Assembly (NCBI RefSeq): GCF_900119485.1
Contig: NZ_FPJZ01000001.1
Span: forward strand, 1-64,000
From: Thermoactinomyces sp. DSM 45891
GTDB lineage: Bacteria; Bacillota; Bacilli; Thermoactinomycetales; Thermoactinomycetaceae
Direction: 5' to 3'
DNA length: 64,000 bases
The notes beneath the pieces were generated by a model that was not told the DNA's origin, made no database searches, and saw only the letters and a list, made by a program, of their open reading frames with translations. Positions 44,784 through 53,755 of the stretch are shown piece after piece (position 1 is the first letter of the stretch; each line of letters opens with the position of its first letter). A program made the translations under genes and the position numbers.

Positions 44784-45469
44784 GTTCTTCCCTCAAATTT
44801 ATAACCTGCGCGAACGACTGTAACAATATATTGAGCTTTATCCCCTAATTTATGACGCAGATTACGAATGTGACTGTTAACCGTTCGATCATCGCCAGCA
44901 AATTCATAGCCCCAAATTTTGGTAATCAGTTGTTCTCTGGTGATAATAATTCCTTGATTTTGCATTAAATACAATAAGATTTCAAACTCAGTATGCGTCA
45001 AGCTAATGGATTCCTTGTCTATCATTACACTTCGAGATGGGATATGAATTTCAATTCCATCAATGTGTAACACATCATTCCTTACAGGGTCTACTACAGA
45101 AGAAGAATATCGACTCTCTATAAGTCGTTTTACACGAGCCAATAAAATAGGGGGACTATAGGGTTTTGTTACATAATCATCTGCGCCCAACTCAAAACCA
45201 AGTAGCGTATCATCTTCATCCGCACGGGCAGTTAACATAATAATAGGTACATTGGATGTCTTACGGATTCGTCTACATACAGACCATCCATCTAACTGCG
45301 GCAACATAATATCGAGAATAACCAAATTGACTTCGTGCTCCTCAAAATGGGATAAAGCTTGTTTTCCATCTGCCGCTTCTAAAACGGTATAGTCTTCGTT
45401 TAGTAAGTAATCCTTAATGATCTCACGCAATATCTCTTCATCTTCTACCACTAGAATTGTTTTTTTCAT
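44780..45469 (-). CDS. OmpR/PhoB-family response regulator
   Basis: 229 aa from ATG 45469 (GGAGC upstream; an extension of 29 codons upstream is unlike the family). Receiver domain with DE pair (VVEDEE), phospho-acceptor Asp53 (ILDIMLPQ), Thr in MLTARADED and Lys in YVTKPY. C-terminal winged helix with YEFAGDDRTVNSHIRNLRHKL. Cognate to the kinase encoded 4 bp overlapping downstream. The target genes are probably at least this operon. Confidence 0.95.
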   Translation of the reverse strand: MKKTILVVEDEEILREIIKDYLLNEDYTVLEAADGKQALSHFEEHEVNLVILDIMLPQLDGWSVCRRIRKTSNVPIIMLTARADEDDTLLGFELGADDYVTKPYSPPILLARVKRLIESRYSSSVVDPVRNDVLHIDGIEIHIPSRSVMIDKESISLTHTEFEILLYLMQNQGIIITREQLITKIWGYEFAGDDRTVNSHIRNLRHKLGDKAQYIVTVVRAGYKFEGRT

Positions 45470-45552
45470 ATATTTAATTGCTCCGATATTTGTTATTTCT
45501 TTTATGATAACCATATTATAACTCATCAAATCAGGCAAACCAAAACCCCCTC

Positions 45553-45813
45553 TCATTCTGTTTGAGAAGGGGATTTTGGTTGAAACATATTAGCTATTTC
45601 TTGTAGGATGTTAGAAGATACTTCTTTTGATTCATCACAAAACTCGCTCCACCATCTATGGTCCTCTTCTTTATCAGATGGTTTCGTAAACGTTTGTTGT
45701 TCGAAACTGTCATTAATGTCAGGAATGTTAAAAAAAGCCCCTACGCTACCACCGAAGGTGTATAGACTCAATACTGTAACCGATAATATGACGAAATAGT
45801 TTCTCCTCTTCAT
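45553..45813 (-). CDS. Small exported or membrane-tethered protein leading the two-component operon
   Basis: 86 aa from ATG 45813 (GAAGGGGGAG upstream). MKRRNYFVILSVTVLSLYTF is a signal or anchor helix; the rest is acidic and polar (FNIPDINDSFEQQTF, HRWWSEFCDESKEVSSNIL). One Cys lies in the extracytoplasmic part, without a lipobox. It precedes the response regulator by 83 bp in the same direction. No family recognised; a sensed or signalling peptide precursor is a conceivable role. Confidence 0.6.
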   Translation of the reverse strand: MKRRNYFVILSVTVLSLYTFGGSVGAFFNIPDINDSFEQQTFTKPSDKEEDHRWWSEFCDESKEVSSNILQEIANMFQPKSPSQTE

Positions 45814-46010
45814 GTCAATCTCCCCCTTCAAAATTCATCCAATTCGCTACGATGACAAGAAATTTGAAAGTATTGATTCAGATAAGAAGGATCATTTTGA
45901 CATAAATCTTTAAACCGTTCCTGATGATCTTACCCTTAGTATATATCAAAAATAATTTTTTCAATATTCATCATGTTTGAAAATAGTTTTAAGAGTTATA
46001 TATTGTTTAT

Positions 46011-46056
46011 ATAATGAAGAACCCCGTCTGACGCGTCAGGCGGGGTTCTTCATTAT
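46011..46056 (-). terminator. Terminator of the M42 peptidase operon
   Basis: A 46-bp near-perfect palindrome: ATAATGAAGAACCCCG outside, CTGACGCGTCAG at the centre. The very GC-rich core makes this one of the strongest hairpins in the window. The 45814-46010 gap otherwise holds only the two-component leader region. Confidence 0.8.
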
Positions 46057-46064
46057 ATGGGTTA

Positions 46065-47138
46065 TTACCGGTAGATCAGAGATTGGTACGTACTATTGTC
46101 AAATCGTCGTACTAATTCAGTGGCAAATATCTTCAATGCTTCTATATCTTCTCTGTCGACAATGGTCGTGTGGGAGTGGATGTATCTCCCACATACTCCT
46201 AATGTAGCAGATGGAACGCCTTTTCCTGAAAGATGAACTTTTCCTGAATCAGTTCCTCCTTGTGAAACAAATATTTGATACGGGATTCCGAGAGACTCAG
46301 CTGTATCTAAAAGATAATCCCGCATGAGGGGTTGTGTAATCATCGTACGGTCTAAAATGCGAATTAATACTCCCTTACCCAGATAGCCAAATGCATCTTT
46401 CGCACCCGGATTATCTCCAGCGGCGGATACATCGATAGCAAAGAAAGCATCAGGCTCTGTGAGTACTGCAGAGGTCTGTGCTCCACGCAATCCCACTTCC
46501 TCTTGTGTCGTTGCACCAGCGATTAATGTATTAGGTAGCTCTTCTTTATGTAATTCCTTCAGTACTTCTAAGGACATGGCACAGCCTAATCGATTGTCAA
46601 ATGCTTTACTCAGCAATCGATGGCCTCCTTCCAGTTCACGGTAAGGAGAGTACGGGATCATGACACAGCCTTCTCTTATTCCCCAACTCCTTACTTCCTC
46701 TTCATCACGAGCCCCTATATCGAGAAACATTTTATTCATGGGGTATACTTTTGTACGTTCCTCCGGAGTTAGGTTATGAGGTGGTGTGGATCCGATTACT
46801 CCATGAATCGCTTTCCCCGAAGTAGTAAAAACTTCAAAAGGTTGTGAGAGAAGTACTTGAGACCACCATCCTCCAAGCGCCGTAAAGGAAAGATAACCTT
46901 CCTTCGAAATCCGAGTGATCATAAAGGATACTTCATCCATATGACCCGCTACTAGCACTCTAGGACTGTCTATCTCCCCGCTCTTAATACCAAAAATGCC
47001 ACCTAGGGAGTCAGAAACCAACTCAGATGTATATTTTTGAATCTCACGTTCCATTATTTTCCTTACTTCATATTCATGACCAGGTGCCCCTGGAGCTTGT
47101 GTAAGCTCTTCTAGTAACTTCCAATCGACTGTTTTCAT
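46065..47138 (-). CDS. M42-family glutamyl aminopeptidase/endoglucanase-like peptidase
   Basis: 357-aa cytosolic metallopeptidase of family M42 (YtoP/FrvX/CelM). Metal-binding blocks: LVAGHMDEVSFMI (His, Asp), KAFDNRLGCA (bridging Asp), ATTQEEVGLRGAQ (catalytic Glu-Glu) and AIDVSAAGD, with the final His in RYIHSHTTIVDRED. It likely forms a dodecamer and trims peptides. The start overlaps the yneB-like stop by 4 bp (ATGA), so the peptidase is translationally coupled to a recombinase-family gene. Confidence 0.92.
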   Translation of the reverse strand: MKTVDWKLLEELTQAPGAPGHEYEVRKIMEREIQKYTSELVSDSLGGIFGIKSGEIDSPRVLVAGHMDEVSFMITRISKEGYLSFTALGGWWSQVLLSQPFEVFTTSGKAIHGVIGSTPPHNLTPEERTKVYPMNKMFLDIGARDEEEVRSWGIREGCVMIPYSPYRELEGGHRLLSKAFDNRLGCAMSLEVLKELHKEELPNTLIAGATTQEEVGLRGAQTSAVLTEPDAFFAIDVSAAGDNPGAKDAFGYLGKGVLIRILDRTMITQPLMRDYLLDTAESLGIPYQIFVSQGGTDSGKVHLSGKGVPSATLGVCGRYIHSHTTIVDREDIEALKIFATELVRRFDNSTYQSLIYR

Positions 47139-47812
47139 CGTGATTCCTCCAATTCCTGTTTCAGCTTTGCTTCTTGTGTGAGTATGTATTCCGTGTAGCG
47201 TCGATGAACCGTTGCTCTTGAGATAGAGTAACCAAATCCTTTAAGAGTAGCCACGATTTCATCATAGGTTAGCTCTTTTTCGCGCAATGCCACAATTTGG
47301 TCTATCGGGACCTCAATCTTCTCACGGCCGCCAATCCCTTGATTCTTCAAGTTTTTAGCAGGATTATATCCCTTTTCTTTGACTGCTCGTTGCATTCCCC
47401 AGCTTATTTTTTGGTTCATCATCTTGCGTTGCAATTCTTCTACCTTCGCAATAATATGAAGAACAGTTGATTCTCCTGCCTCTAACTCTAGCTCTTTTTT
47501 CTGTTGAAAGCTATAAATCTTACATCCTAATTTGCATAATTGATGAATCACTGCTAATTTTGCTTCTCCTCGTCCGAGTCGAGTATCATCTTGGATGAAA
47601 AGATATTTGATTCTGTGTTTTCGGATCGCTTGTAATAACCGCCCTAACCCAGGACGATTTAGATCAAATCCACTGTGCTGTTCCGCTACTACTTCCACTA
47701 CTTGCATGCCCAATTCCCCTGCCCAGCAAACTAAATTTTCTCGTTGTCTCTCTAGGCTCGTCACCTGCTCTTCTTTTTTCGTGCTAACTCGTGCATAGAT
47801 GATGGCATTCAT
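47135..47812 (-). CDS. yneB: Serine resolvase-like protein (YneB-like)
   Basis: 225 aa from ATG 47812. N-terminal serine recombinase domain with IIYARVSTKKEEQ (the catalytic Ser), LFIQDDTRLGRGE and a long E helix, plus a C-terminal HTH (ELTYDEIVATLKGFGYSISRATVHRRY). The motif normally read as DRLSR is DTRLGR here. In Bacillus subtilis YneB is encoded in the SOS locus lexA-yneA-yneB-ynzC; here it is adjacent to ynzC (divergent) but about 44 kb from lexA. I found no SOS box in its upstream gap. No invertible or res-like repeats are visible nearby. Confidence 0.85.
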   Translation of the reverse strand: MNAIIYARVSTKKEEQVTSLERQRENLVCWAGELGMQVVEVVAEQHSGFDLNRPGLGRLLQAIRKHRIKYLFIQDDTRLGRGEAKLAVIHQLCKLGCKIYSFQQKKELELEAGESTVLHIIAKVEELQRKMMNQKISWGMQRAVKEKGYNPAKNLKNQGIGGREKIEVPIDQIVALREKELTYDEIVATLKGFGYSISRATVHRRYTEYILTQEAKLKQELEESR

Positions 47813-47896
47813 GATGGATATATCCCGTCCTCTCAATCTTGCAGTACCTGTAAAAATCTATTAAAGTATAAGTATGATAGAAGGAAGTGATCGACA

Positions 47897-48066
47897 TGAT
47901 TAGTCCAGAATTAATCCAGCGTATCAATGAGCTGGCTCACAAGAAAAAAACAGAGGGCCTTACTGAAGAAGAAAAAAAAGAACAAGCTAAACTATACAAA
48001 ATCTATCTTGAAAGAATCCGCGGGCAGATGAAGCAACAGCTTGATTCAATTGAATTTGTAGACTAA
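47897..48066 (+). CDS. ynzC: DUF896 protein (YnzC-like)
   Basis: About 56 aa (ends good to 1 base): MISPELIQRINELAHKK... then LTEEEKKEQ, a two-helix bundle typical of DUF896. GAAGGAAG precedes the ATG. Shorter than Bacillus subtilis YnzC (77 aa), as it lacks the C-terminal tail. Divergent from yneB, which keeps the classic yneB-ynzC neighbourhood although the orientation has changed. Function unknown. Confidence 0.8.
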
Positions 48067-48078
48067 ACTCTATTATAA

Positions 48079-48135
48079 CGAACTACACAAAAAGGGATAG
48101 TTGATTATCTTAACTATTCCTTTTTGTGTAGTTCG
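48079..48135 (+). terminator. Terminator of ynzC
   Basis: Long inverted repeat CGAACTACACAAAAAGG.../...CCTTTTTGTGTAGTTCG with an inner ATAGTT/AACTAT pairing. Confidence 0.75.
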
Positions 48136-48235
48136 AGCTTTGTAATGGCATGAATTTACAGAAATATATACATAAATGTGTATTTAGTTTATAATACAAA
48201 CTAGTTACTAATTGTTAGAGGAGTGACTGCAACCT

Positions 48236-48580
48236 ATGATGCCTTTTAAAGAGATGTCTCGTTTAGATAAACTGATTCACGAACCCGCTAGGCTATCCAT
48301 CATGAGTGCATTAGAAGCTTGTTCGATGGCTGAATTTCTCTTCTTACAAGAATTGACTGGCCTTACAAAAGGAAATATGTCTAGCCATCTCTCTAAGCTG
48401 GAAAAAGCGAATTATGTTTTGATCGGAAAGTCTTTTCTCAGAAAAAAAATCCCCCAGACAACCATCCAAATTACTCCGACTGGGTCCCATGCTCTTACTG
48501 AATATTGGAAACAGATTGATCATATACGAGAAATTACAAAACAGTGGTCCAAAGAGACGAACATCGCCTTTCCGGGTTAA
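48236..48580 (+). CDS. Winged-helix transcriptional regulator (MarR/ArsR-like, HTH_34)
   Basis: 114 aa. DNA-binding core RLDKLIHEPARLSIMSALE, FLFLQELTGLTKGNMSSHLSKLEKANYVLI and wing IPQTTIQITPTGSHALTEYW: the HTH_34 type, which usually lacks a ligand domain. GAGGAGTGA precedes the first ATG. It is alone on the + strand, 98 bp before the PHP gene, which could share its transcript. Target unknown. Confidence 0.87.
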   Translation: MMPFKEMSRLDKLIHEPARLSIMSALEACSMAEFLFLQELTGLTKGNMSSHLSKLEKANYVLIGKSFLRKKIPQTTIQITPTGSHALTEYWKQIDHIREITKQWSKETNIAFPG

Positions 48581-48678
48581 CCATTCCAAATAGATCTACT
48601 CTGCATATTCTAGAAAGGATGGCTATTCCATTTCTGTGTTTGATTACACATAATCTTGCTCGTTCATGAGGTGACTAT

Positions 48679-49479
48679 ATGGACAATATTTATCTAGATC
48701 TCCCCTTGCATTCCTTCGACTTGCATATTCATACAACTGCCTCTGATGGAGTTTTTACTCCTTCTGAAATTGTACAACAAGCAAAAGAGAAAGGGCTAAA
48801 AACGATTTCCATTACGGACCACGACACTGTATATGGAGTTCAGGAAGCTATATCGGCTGGTATGCAGGAAGGAATTCATGTGATCCCAGGTGTAGAAATC
48901 AGCACCCGATTTCAAAAAAAAAATATCGATATTTTAGGCTATGGCATGGAAGACTTGGATCTTCTAGAAGAACTTCTTCGACCCTTTCGAGAAGCAAGAA
49001 CACATAGAGCAGAAAGAATCGTAACGAAGTTATGCCAGCTTGGAATGGATCTCACTTTAGACGACGTAAAGGAATTTAGTGGTGATCATCTGATTGCTCG
49101 TCCCCATATTGCCCACGCCATTGTAAAAAAGGGTTATGTCCCTGATCTACAATTTGCTTTTGACCATTATCTAGGAGACGGAAAGCCGGCAGCTGAGGAT
49201 AAACTCGAAATCTCTGTCGAAGATGGAATTAAGATGATTCACCAAACAGGTGGGAAAGCCGTTTTAGCACATCCTGTCTATCTCCCTGATCGAAGCTGGG
49301 TCCCTCTCCTCCTACAGAATCCCTTTGATGGGATTGAAGCATGGCATAGAAGTCATTCTTGGAAGGACTCTGAATACTATCTTCGCCTTGCTCAAGAGCA
49401 TCGCCTGTTTGTGACGGGAGGCTCCGATTATCATAACCCTTCCCATAAACTTGGTGACTTTATCAAGAATCCAACTTAA
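48679..49479 (+). CDS. PHP-domain phosphoesterase (TrpH/YciV-like)
   Basis: 266-aa metal-dependent phosphoesterase of the PHP family. Motifs: FDLHIHTTASDG (HxH), ISITDHDT, VIPGVEIST, LIARPHIAHAIV and VTGGSDYHNPSHK. These match the 3',5'-nucleoside-bisphosphate phosphatase/RNase AM group (YciV/TrpH). It likely acts on pAp or short 5'-phosphorylated RNAs. Ends in a terminator at 49501. Confidence 0.9.
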   Translation: MDNIYLDLPLHSFDLHIHTTASDGVFTPSEIVQQAKEKGLKTISITDHDTVYGVQEAISAGMQEGIHVIPGVEISTRFQKKNIDILGYGMEDLDLLEELLRPFREARTHRAERIVTKLCQLGMDLTLDDVKEFSGDHLIARPHIAHAIVKKGYVPDLQFAFDHYLGDGKPAAEDKLEISVEDGIKMIHQTGGKAVLAHPVYLPDRSWVPLLLQNPFDGIEAWHRSHSWKDSEYYLRLAQEHRLFVTGGSDYHNPSHKLGDFIKNPT

Positions 49480-49500
49480 TCTTAATATAAAGCACACAAT

Positions 49501-49535
49501 AAGGACTTGAGTCATGTGTAGACACTCAAGTCCTT
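49501..49535 (+). terminator. Terminator after the PHP gene, within a 336-bp gap
   Basis: Perfect 12-bp arms AAGGACTTGAGT/ACTCAAGTCCTT. The rest of the 49480-49815 gap holds a second short inverted repeat (TAGCTTACA/TGTAAGCTA near 49670-49705) and presumably the promoter of the CDP-sugar operon. No gene is visible. Confidence 0.7.
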
Positions 49536-49815
49536 TAATCATATTCTTGACATATGGTAACCCGGGCAGGGTTGTTAGGATTGTCTAAACACCAACTGGT
49601 TGGCAAAACGGATGGTGTTCTTGATTCCTTATAAGATAGTTATAAACCAAAATGAAGGTTTGGACTACCGAATTAGCTTACAAAAACCTTACACTTCTGT
49701 AAGCTAACCGTTTAGAGTTGATACTTTATATTTTCCAAAGCGAGATGAATATCACCTTATATGTCCGAATACTGATGAGTAATACAATATATTTCTAAAT
49801 AGGGTGGTATTTTAC

Positions 49816-50604
49816 GTGAAAATGACCGTCATCGCACATTTTTACAATGAGGAATATTTACTTCCATGGTGGCTAATGCATCATACGAAAATATTCGATC
49901 ACGGGATTTTAATTAATAAAGGCTCAACAGATAGGTCAGTAGAAATTTGCAAGCATTATGCACCCCATTGGGAAGTTCGTCATTCAAATACGGGCTCATT
50001 TTTTGATGTCTTTCAAACGGATCATGAGGTAATGATAGCAGAGACAGAAGCTATTGGTTGGAAAATGGTTTTAAATATTACCGAATTCCTTTGCTTCGCT
50101 GATAAAGCTCAATTTTTAGATTCCCTCAGTAGTTCTGGCTCACAGATGTATCACATAGAAGGTATTTTCATGGTTGATCATCCTGATGATCGTCAAAAAA
50201 AACTCACTTATGAACGTCCTTTAGTGGAACAAAAATATCATGGATATCTTCTCGAACAACTTCGTTGGCATTATATTGGATCTAATAGTCGTGGGAGATT
50301 TATCCATTGCCATTCACATGGAGCCTACGTTGCTGGGAGACATGCTTCTGGACATCATTCTATTCCATATCCAGACTATGCTTTTATCTTATGGTTTGGA
50401 TATAGTCCATGGAACGAAGAAATCATACAAAGAAAATTACAAATTGGCCCCACACTAGCTCCTCATCCATCGGCGGGAATACATCATCGTGTGGATAGAA
50501 ATCAATTGGAAACATGGTATTCAGAAATATCAAAAAGAACATCAGACCTACGGCAAACGAATGAATACCAAAATATGTTTCCGTATTTTGGAGGGGTAAA
50601 ATGA
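49816..50604 (+). CDS. GT2-like glycosyltransferase leading the CDP-sugar operon
   Basis: About 262 aa from GTG 49816 (AGGGTGG upstream). VIAHFYNEEYLLPWWLMHH and ILINKGSTDRSVEICKHYA are the Glyco_tranf_2_4 signature. The usual DDGS/NDGS is NKGS here, and no clear DxD is seen. The C-terminal half is rich in His (HCHSHGAYVAGRHASGHH). It overlaps rfbF by 4 bp (ATGA), so it probably transfers the sugar made by this operon or a linked residue. Confidence 0.8.
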   Translation: MKMTVIAHFYNEEYLLPWWLMHHTKIFDHGILINKGSTDRSVEICKHYAPHWEVRHSNTGSFFDVFQTDHEVMIAETEAIGWKMVLNITEFLCFADKAQFLDSLSSSGSQMYHIEGIFMVDHPDDRQKKLTYERPLVEQKYHGYLLEQLRWHYIGSNSRGRFIHCHSHGAYVAGRHASGHHSIPYPDYAFILWFGYSPWNEEIIQRKLQIGPTLAPHPSAGIHHRVDRNQLETWYSEISKRTSDLRQTNEYQNMFPYFGGVK

Positions 50605-51368
50605 AAGCCGTAATTCTTGCTGGCGGTTATGGAACTCGAATTGGTGAAGAAACGCATTTAGTCCCAAAACCAATGATTGAAATCGGTGGAAAACCTATTA
50701 TTTGGCATATAATGAAATTTTTTAGTCATTATGGTATTACAGAGTTTGTTATTTGTTTGGGATATAAAGGCCATGTCATAAAAGACTTTTTCAAAAATTA
50801 TCATCTGCATATGTCCAACTTTACAATCGATTTACATACAAATGAAATAAGTACCGATTTGCCTCAAATTGATCCTTGGAAGGTAACTCTTATCGACACA
50901 GGAGAAAATGTTCAGACTGGTGGACGGATTAAACGAATCCAACATGCGGTCGGAGATCAACCCTTCTGCCTTACTTACGGGGATGGGGTAAGCAACGTAA
51001 ATATACCAAACTTAATTCAGTTCCATAAGGAGCACGGAAAACTTGCTACGGTTACTGCCATTCAACCTCCTGGTCGATTTGGTTCGCTGGTGCTTGATGG
51101 AGACAGCGTTTCCGAATTTAAAGAAAAACCTTTAGGAGATGGCGCTTGGATTAATGGGGGTTTTTTCGTGCTAGAACCTCAAATCTTTGACTATATTTCC
51201 GGTGATGATTCGATTTGGGAAACAGATTCTTTAGTTCAGTTAGCAGAACAAGGTCAATTAAACGCCTATCTTCATAAAGATTTCTGGCATCCCATGGATA
51301 CATTACGCGACAAGAAAAAATTAATGGAGCTGTGGGAAAGTGGAGAAGCTCCTTGGAAGGTTTGGTGA
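50601..51368 (+). CDS. rfbF: Glucose-1-phosphate cytidylyltransferase
   Basis: Makes CDP-glucose from CTP and glucose-1-phosphate, the first step of CDP-deoxysugar synthesis. The nucleotidyltransferase motif is ILAGGYGTRIGEETHLVPKP, then EIGGKPIIWHIMKFFSHYG, with the metal-binding YGDGVSN. The C-terminal SLVQLAEQGQLNAYLHKDFWHPMDT is the RfbF-specific end. Length 255 aa matches the family (about 257). Overlaps the glycosyltransferase by 4 bp and is followed by rfbG after 1 bp. Confidence 0.95.
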   Translation: MKAVILAGGYGTRIGEETHLVPKPMIEIGGKPIIWHIMKFFSHYGITEFVICLGYKGHVIKDFFKNYHLHMSNFTIDLHTNEISTDLPQIDPWKVTLIDTGENVQTGGRIKRIQHAVGDQPFCLTYGDGVSNVNIPNLIQFHKEHGKLATVTAIQPPGRFGSLVLDGDSVSEFKEKPLGDGAWINGGFFVLEPQIFDYISGDDSIWETDSLVQLAEQGQLNAYLHKDFWHPMDTLRDKKKLMELWESGEAPWKVW

Positions 51369-51369
51369 A

Positions 51370-52425
51370 ATGGTTCATAAGGACTTTTGGCACAAAAGAA
51401 AGGTTTTTATTACGGGACATACTGGATTCAAAGGATCTTGGCTTACATTGTGGCTAGCTTCACTCGGGGCAGATATCGTGGGATATTCATTAGATCCACC
51501 ATCAAGCCCTTATTTATTTAAACAAGCAAATGTAGAGAAAGCTTGCCACTCTCTACAGGGATCGATTACCGATTATTCTTCCTTACTACAAGCCATGAAT
51601 TCAGCACAACCTGAGATTGTTTTCCATTTGGCTGCCCAACCATTGGTGCATACCTCATATAAACAACCCCTCTCCACGTTTGACACAAATGTGATGGGAA
51701 CAGCCAACATTTTAGAAGCAGCAAAAAATGTAACAAGTATACGGGTTATCATAAATGTGACAAGTGATAAATGCTATGAAAATGATGGATTAGGTGGTTA
51801 TTCCTTTCAAGAAAGTGATAGATTAGGTGGTTATGACCCCTATAGTGCAAGTAAAGCTTGTGCTGAATTAATCGCCACCTCCTATCAAAAATCGTTTTTT
51901 CAAGACTCCACCCTCCGTTTAGCCTCAGTACGTGCTGGTAATGTGATTGGGGGTGGGGATTGGGCTGAAGGTCGTTTAATACCGAATCTAATGAGATGTT
52001 ATATAAACTCAGAAAAGCTTTATCTACGAAACCCCCATGCAATTCGTCCATGGCAACATGTTCTTGAACCTCTTCAAGGTTATATGCTTGTAGCTGAGAA
52101 GTTGTGGGAAGATGAGAATTATTCAGGAGCTTGGAATTTTGGCCCCATCAATCAACCTTCCATTACAGTCGAAAAGATAGTCGAAATGACTATGAATCTA
52201 TGGGAGAAAGAATTAGAAGTCATCTATCCTACCTCCTCTTCATTTTATGAGTCACTGATCTTAACGCTTGATAGTACGAAAGCACAAGAAAAATTAGGGT
52301 GGACTCCTAAGTTATCAACCGAAGAATCACTTGCTTGGACTGTCGAGTGGTATCAGAGGTGTATAGCTGGAGAAGATCTATCTACATTTACATATCATCA
52401 AATCAATTCATTTATTACAAAATAA
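51370..52425 (+). CDS. rfbG: CDP-glucose 4,6-dehydratase
   Basis: Extended SDR enzyme, 351 aa from ATG 51370; the in-frame start 30 bp earlier lies inside rfbF. Converts CDP-glucose to CDP-4-keto-6-deoxyglucose. NAD-binding TGHTGFKGSWLTLWLAS is diagnostic of the CDP-glucose subfamily. VTSDKCYEND and YDPYSASKACAELI (YxxxK) form the catalytic site; RPWQHVLEPLQGYM and WNFGPINQ follow. It directly feeds the methyltransferase and epimerase of this locus. Confidence 0.95.
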   Translation: MVHKDFWHKRKVFITGHTGFKGSWLTLWLASLGADIVGYSLDPPSSPYLFKQANVEKACHSLQGSITDYSSLLQAMNSAQPEIVFHLAAQPLVHTSYKQPLSTFDTNVMGTANILEAAKNVTSIRVIINVTSDKCYENDGLGGYSFQESDRLGGYDPYSASKACAELIATSYQKSFFQDSTLRLASVRAGNVIGGGDWAEGRLIPNLMRCYINSEKLYLRNPHAIRPWQHVLEPLQGYMLVAEKLWEDENYSGAWNFGPINQPSITVEKIVEMTMNLWEKELEVIYPTSSSFYESLILTLDSTKAQEKLGWTPKLSTEESLAWTVEWYQRCIAGEDLSTFTYHQINSFITK

Positions 52426-52439
52426 GGAGTCGCTTAGAA

Positions 52440-53672
52440 GTGAATCATAAAAAATGTCGTTTTTGTCAATCCAACCTAGAACACACTTTTTTGGATTTGG
52501 GCGTTTCTCCTCTTGCTAACTCATTTGTAAATTCTGATGGATTGAACAAGATGGAGCCTTTCTATCCTCTTCATACATTTGTCTGTAAAAGCTGCTTACT
52601 CGTTCAGTTAAGTGAATTTGAATCCCCACATCATATCTTTAATGAATATCTTTACTTCAGCTCTTATTCTTCCACTTGGCTACTGCATGCTGAAACGTAC
52701 GTTGAAATGGTAACGAAGAGATTTCATTTGACGGATACATCACAAGTGATCGAAATCGCTAGCAATGATGGTTACTTGCTTCAATACTTTCAAAGGAAAA
52801 ACATCCCTTGTCTTGGAATCGAACCCGCTAAAAATGTAGCAGAAGCAGCTCTTCAAAAAGGAATAAATACCATATCTGAATTTTTCGGTAATGAATTAGC
52901 TAAAGAATTGCTATCGGAAAATATGCAAGCAGATTTAATTGTCGCAAACAACGTATTAGCACACGTTCCTAACCTTCATGATTTTGTCGCAGGATTAAAA
53001 ACATTGCTAAAGGACGATGGAGTGATCACCATCGAGTTTCCTCATCTGTTACAATTAATCACCCATAAGCAATTTGATACCATTTATCACGAGCACTTTT
53101 CGTATTTTTCTCTTGTTAGCGTAAAAAGAATCTTAGCACACTATAAACTACAGGTTTTCGATGTAGAAGAACTTTCTACTCATGGAGGCTCATTAAGACT
53201 CTTTATTAAACATGAGCACAAAGACGTACGAGTAAGTCCTAGAGTTCGAGACTTAATACAAAAAGAAGTTGAGCAAGGTCTTGATAAGCTAAATAGCTAT
53301 CTCCAATTTGCGAAGCAAATAGAAGAATTGAAGATCGAAACATTGAAATTCCTGATTCAAGCAAAACAGGAAAATAAAAGAATTGTAGGATATGGTGCAC
53401 CAGCTAAGGGCAACACCCTTTTAAACTTTTATGGAGTTGGAAAAGAGTTTCTTTCCTATACAGTAGATGCTAATCATCATAAACAAGGTCTCTATCTACC
53501 AGGTACACGAATTCCCGTACAGAATCCAGAAATACTTAAACAGACGAAACCAGATTATCTCTTGATTTTACCTTGGAATTTAAAAGAAGAAATTGTACAA
53601 CAGTGTTCTTTTATTCGTGAGTGGGGAGGAAAGTTCCTAGTTATCATCCCAGAGATTGAAGTGATTGAATAG
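52440..53672 (+). CDS. NDP-sugar C-methyltransferase (TylC3 type)
   Basis: 410 aa from GTG 52440 with AAGGAG 10 bp upstream. Three parts: a zinc-binding N-terminus (CRFC near 6-9 and CKSC near 50) ahead of SPLANSF, a SAM-binding middle (VIEIASNDGYLLQYF; VANNVLAHVPNLHDFV; HEHFSYFSL) and a C-terminal Methyltransf_14 domain with GYGAPAKGNTLLNF. This is the three-domain sugar C-methyltransferase family (TylC3, TcaB9), which methylates C3 of 4-keto-6-deoxyhexoses. Last gene of the operon. Implies a branched-chain, CDP-linked sugar. Confidence 0.9.
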   Translation: MNHKKCRFCQSNLEHTFLDLGVSPLANSFVNSDGLNKMEPFYPLHTFVCKSCLLVQLSEFESPHHIFNEYLYFSSYSSTWLLHAETYVEMVTKRFHLTDTSQVIEIASNDGYLLQYFQRKNIPCLGIEPAKNVAEAALQKGINTISEFFGNELAKELLSENMQADLIVANNVLAHVPNLHDFVAGLKTLLKDDGVITIEFPHLLQLITHKQFDTIYHEHFSYFSLVSVKRILAHYKLQVFDVEELSTHGGSLRLFIKHEHKDVRVSPRVRDLIQKEVEQGLDKLNSYLQFAKQIEELKIETLKFLIQAKQENKRIVGYGAPAKGNTLLNFYGVGKEFLSYTVDANHHKQGLYLPGTRIPVQNPEILKQTKPDYLLILPWNLKEEIVQQCSFIREWGGKFLVIIPEIEVIE

Positions 53673-53678
53673 ATAGTA

Positions 53679-53741
53679 GTTACAATATGCAACAAACCCT
53701 TCTGAATAATTTAATCAGAAGGGTTTGTTGCATATTGTAAC
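53679..53741. terminator. 27-bp perfect bidirectional terminator in the CDP-sugar locus
   Basis: Arms 53679-53705 and 53715-53741 are perfectly complementary around a 9-nt loop. It lies between the methyltransferase and the converging reductase gene. Confidence 0.85.
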
Positions 53742-53755
53742 AGACTTACGTTTGT

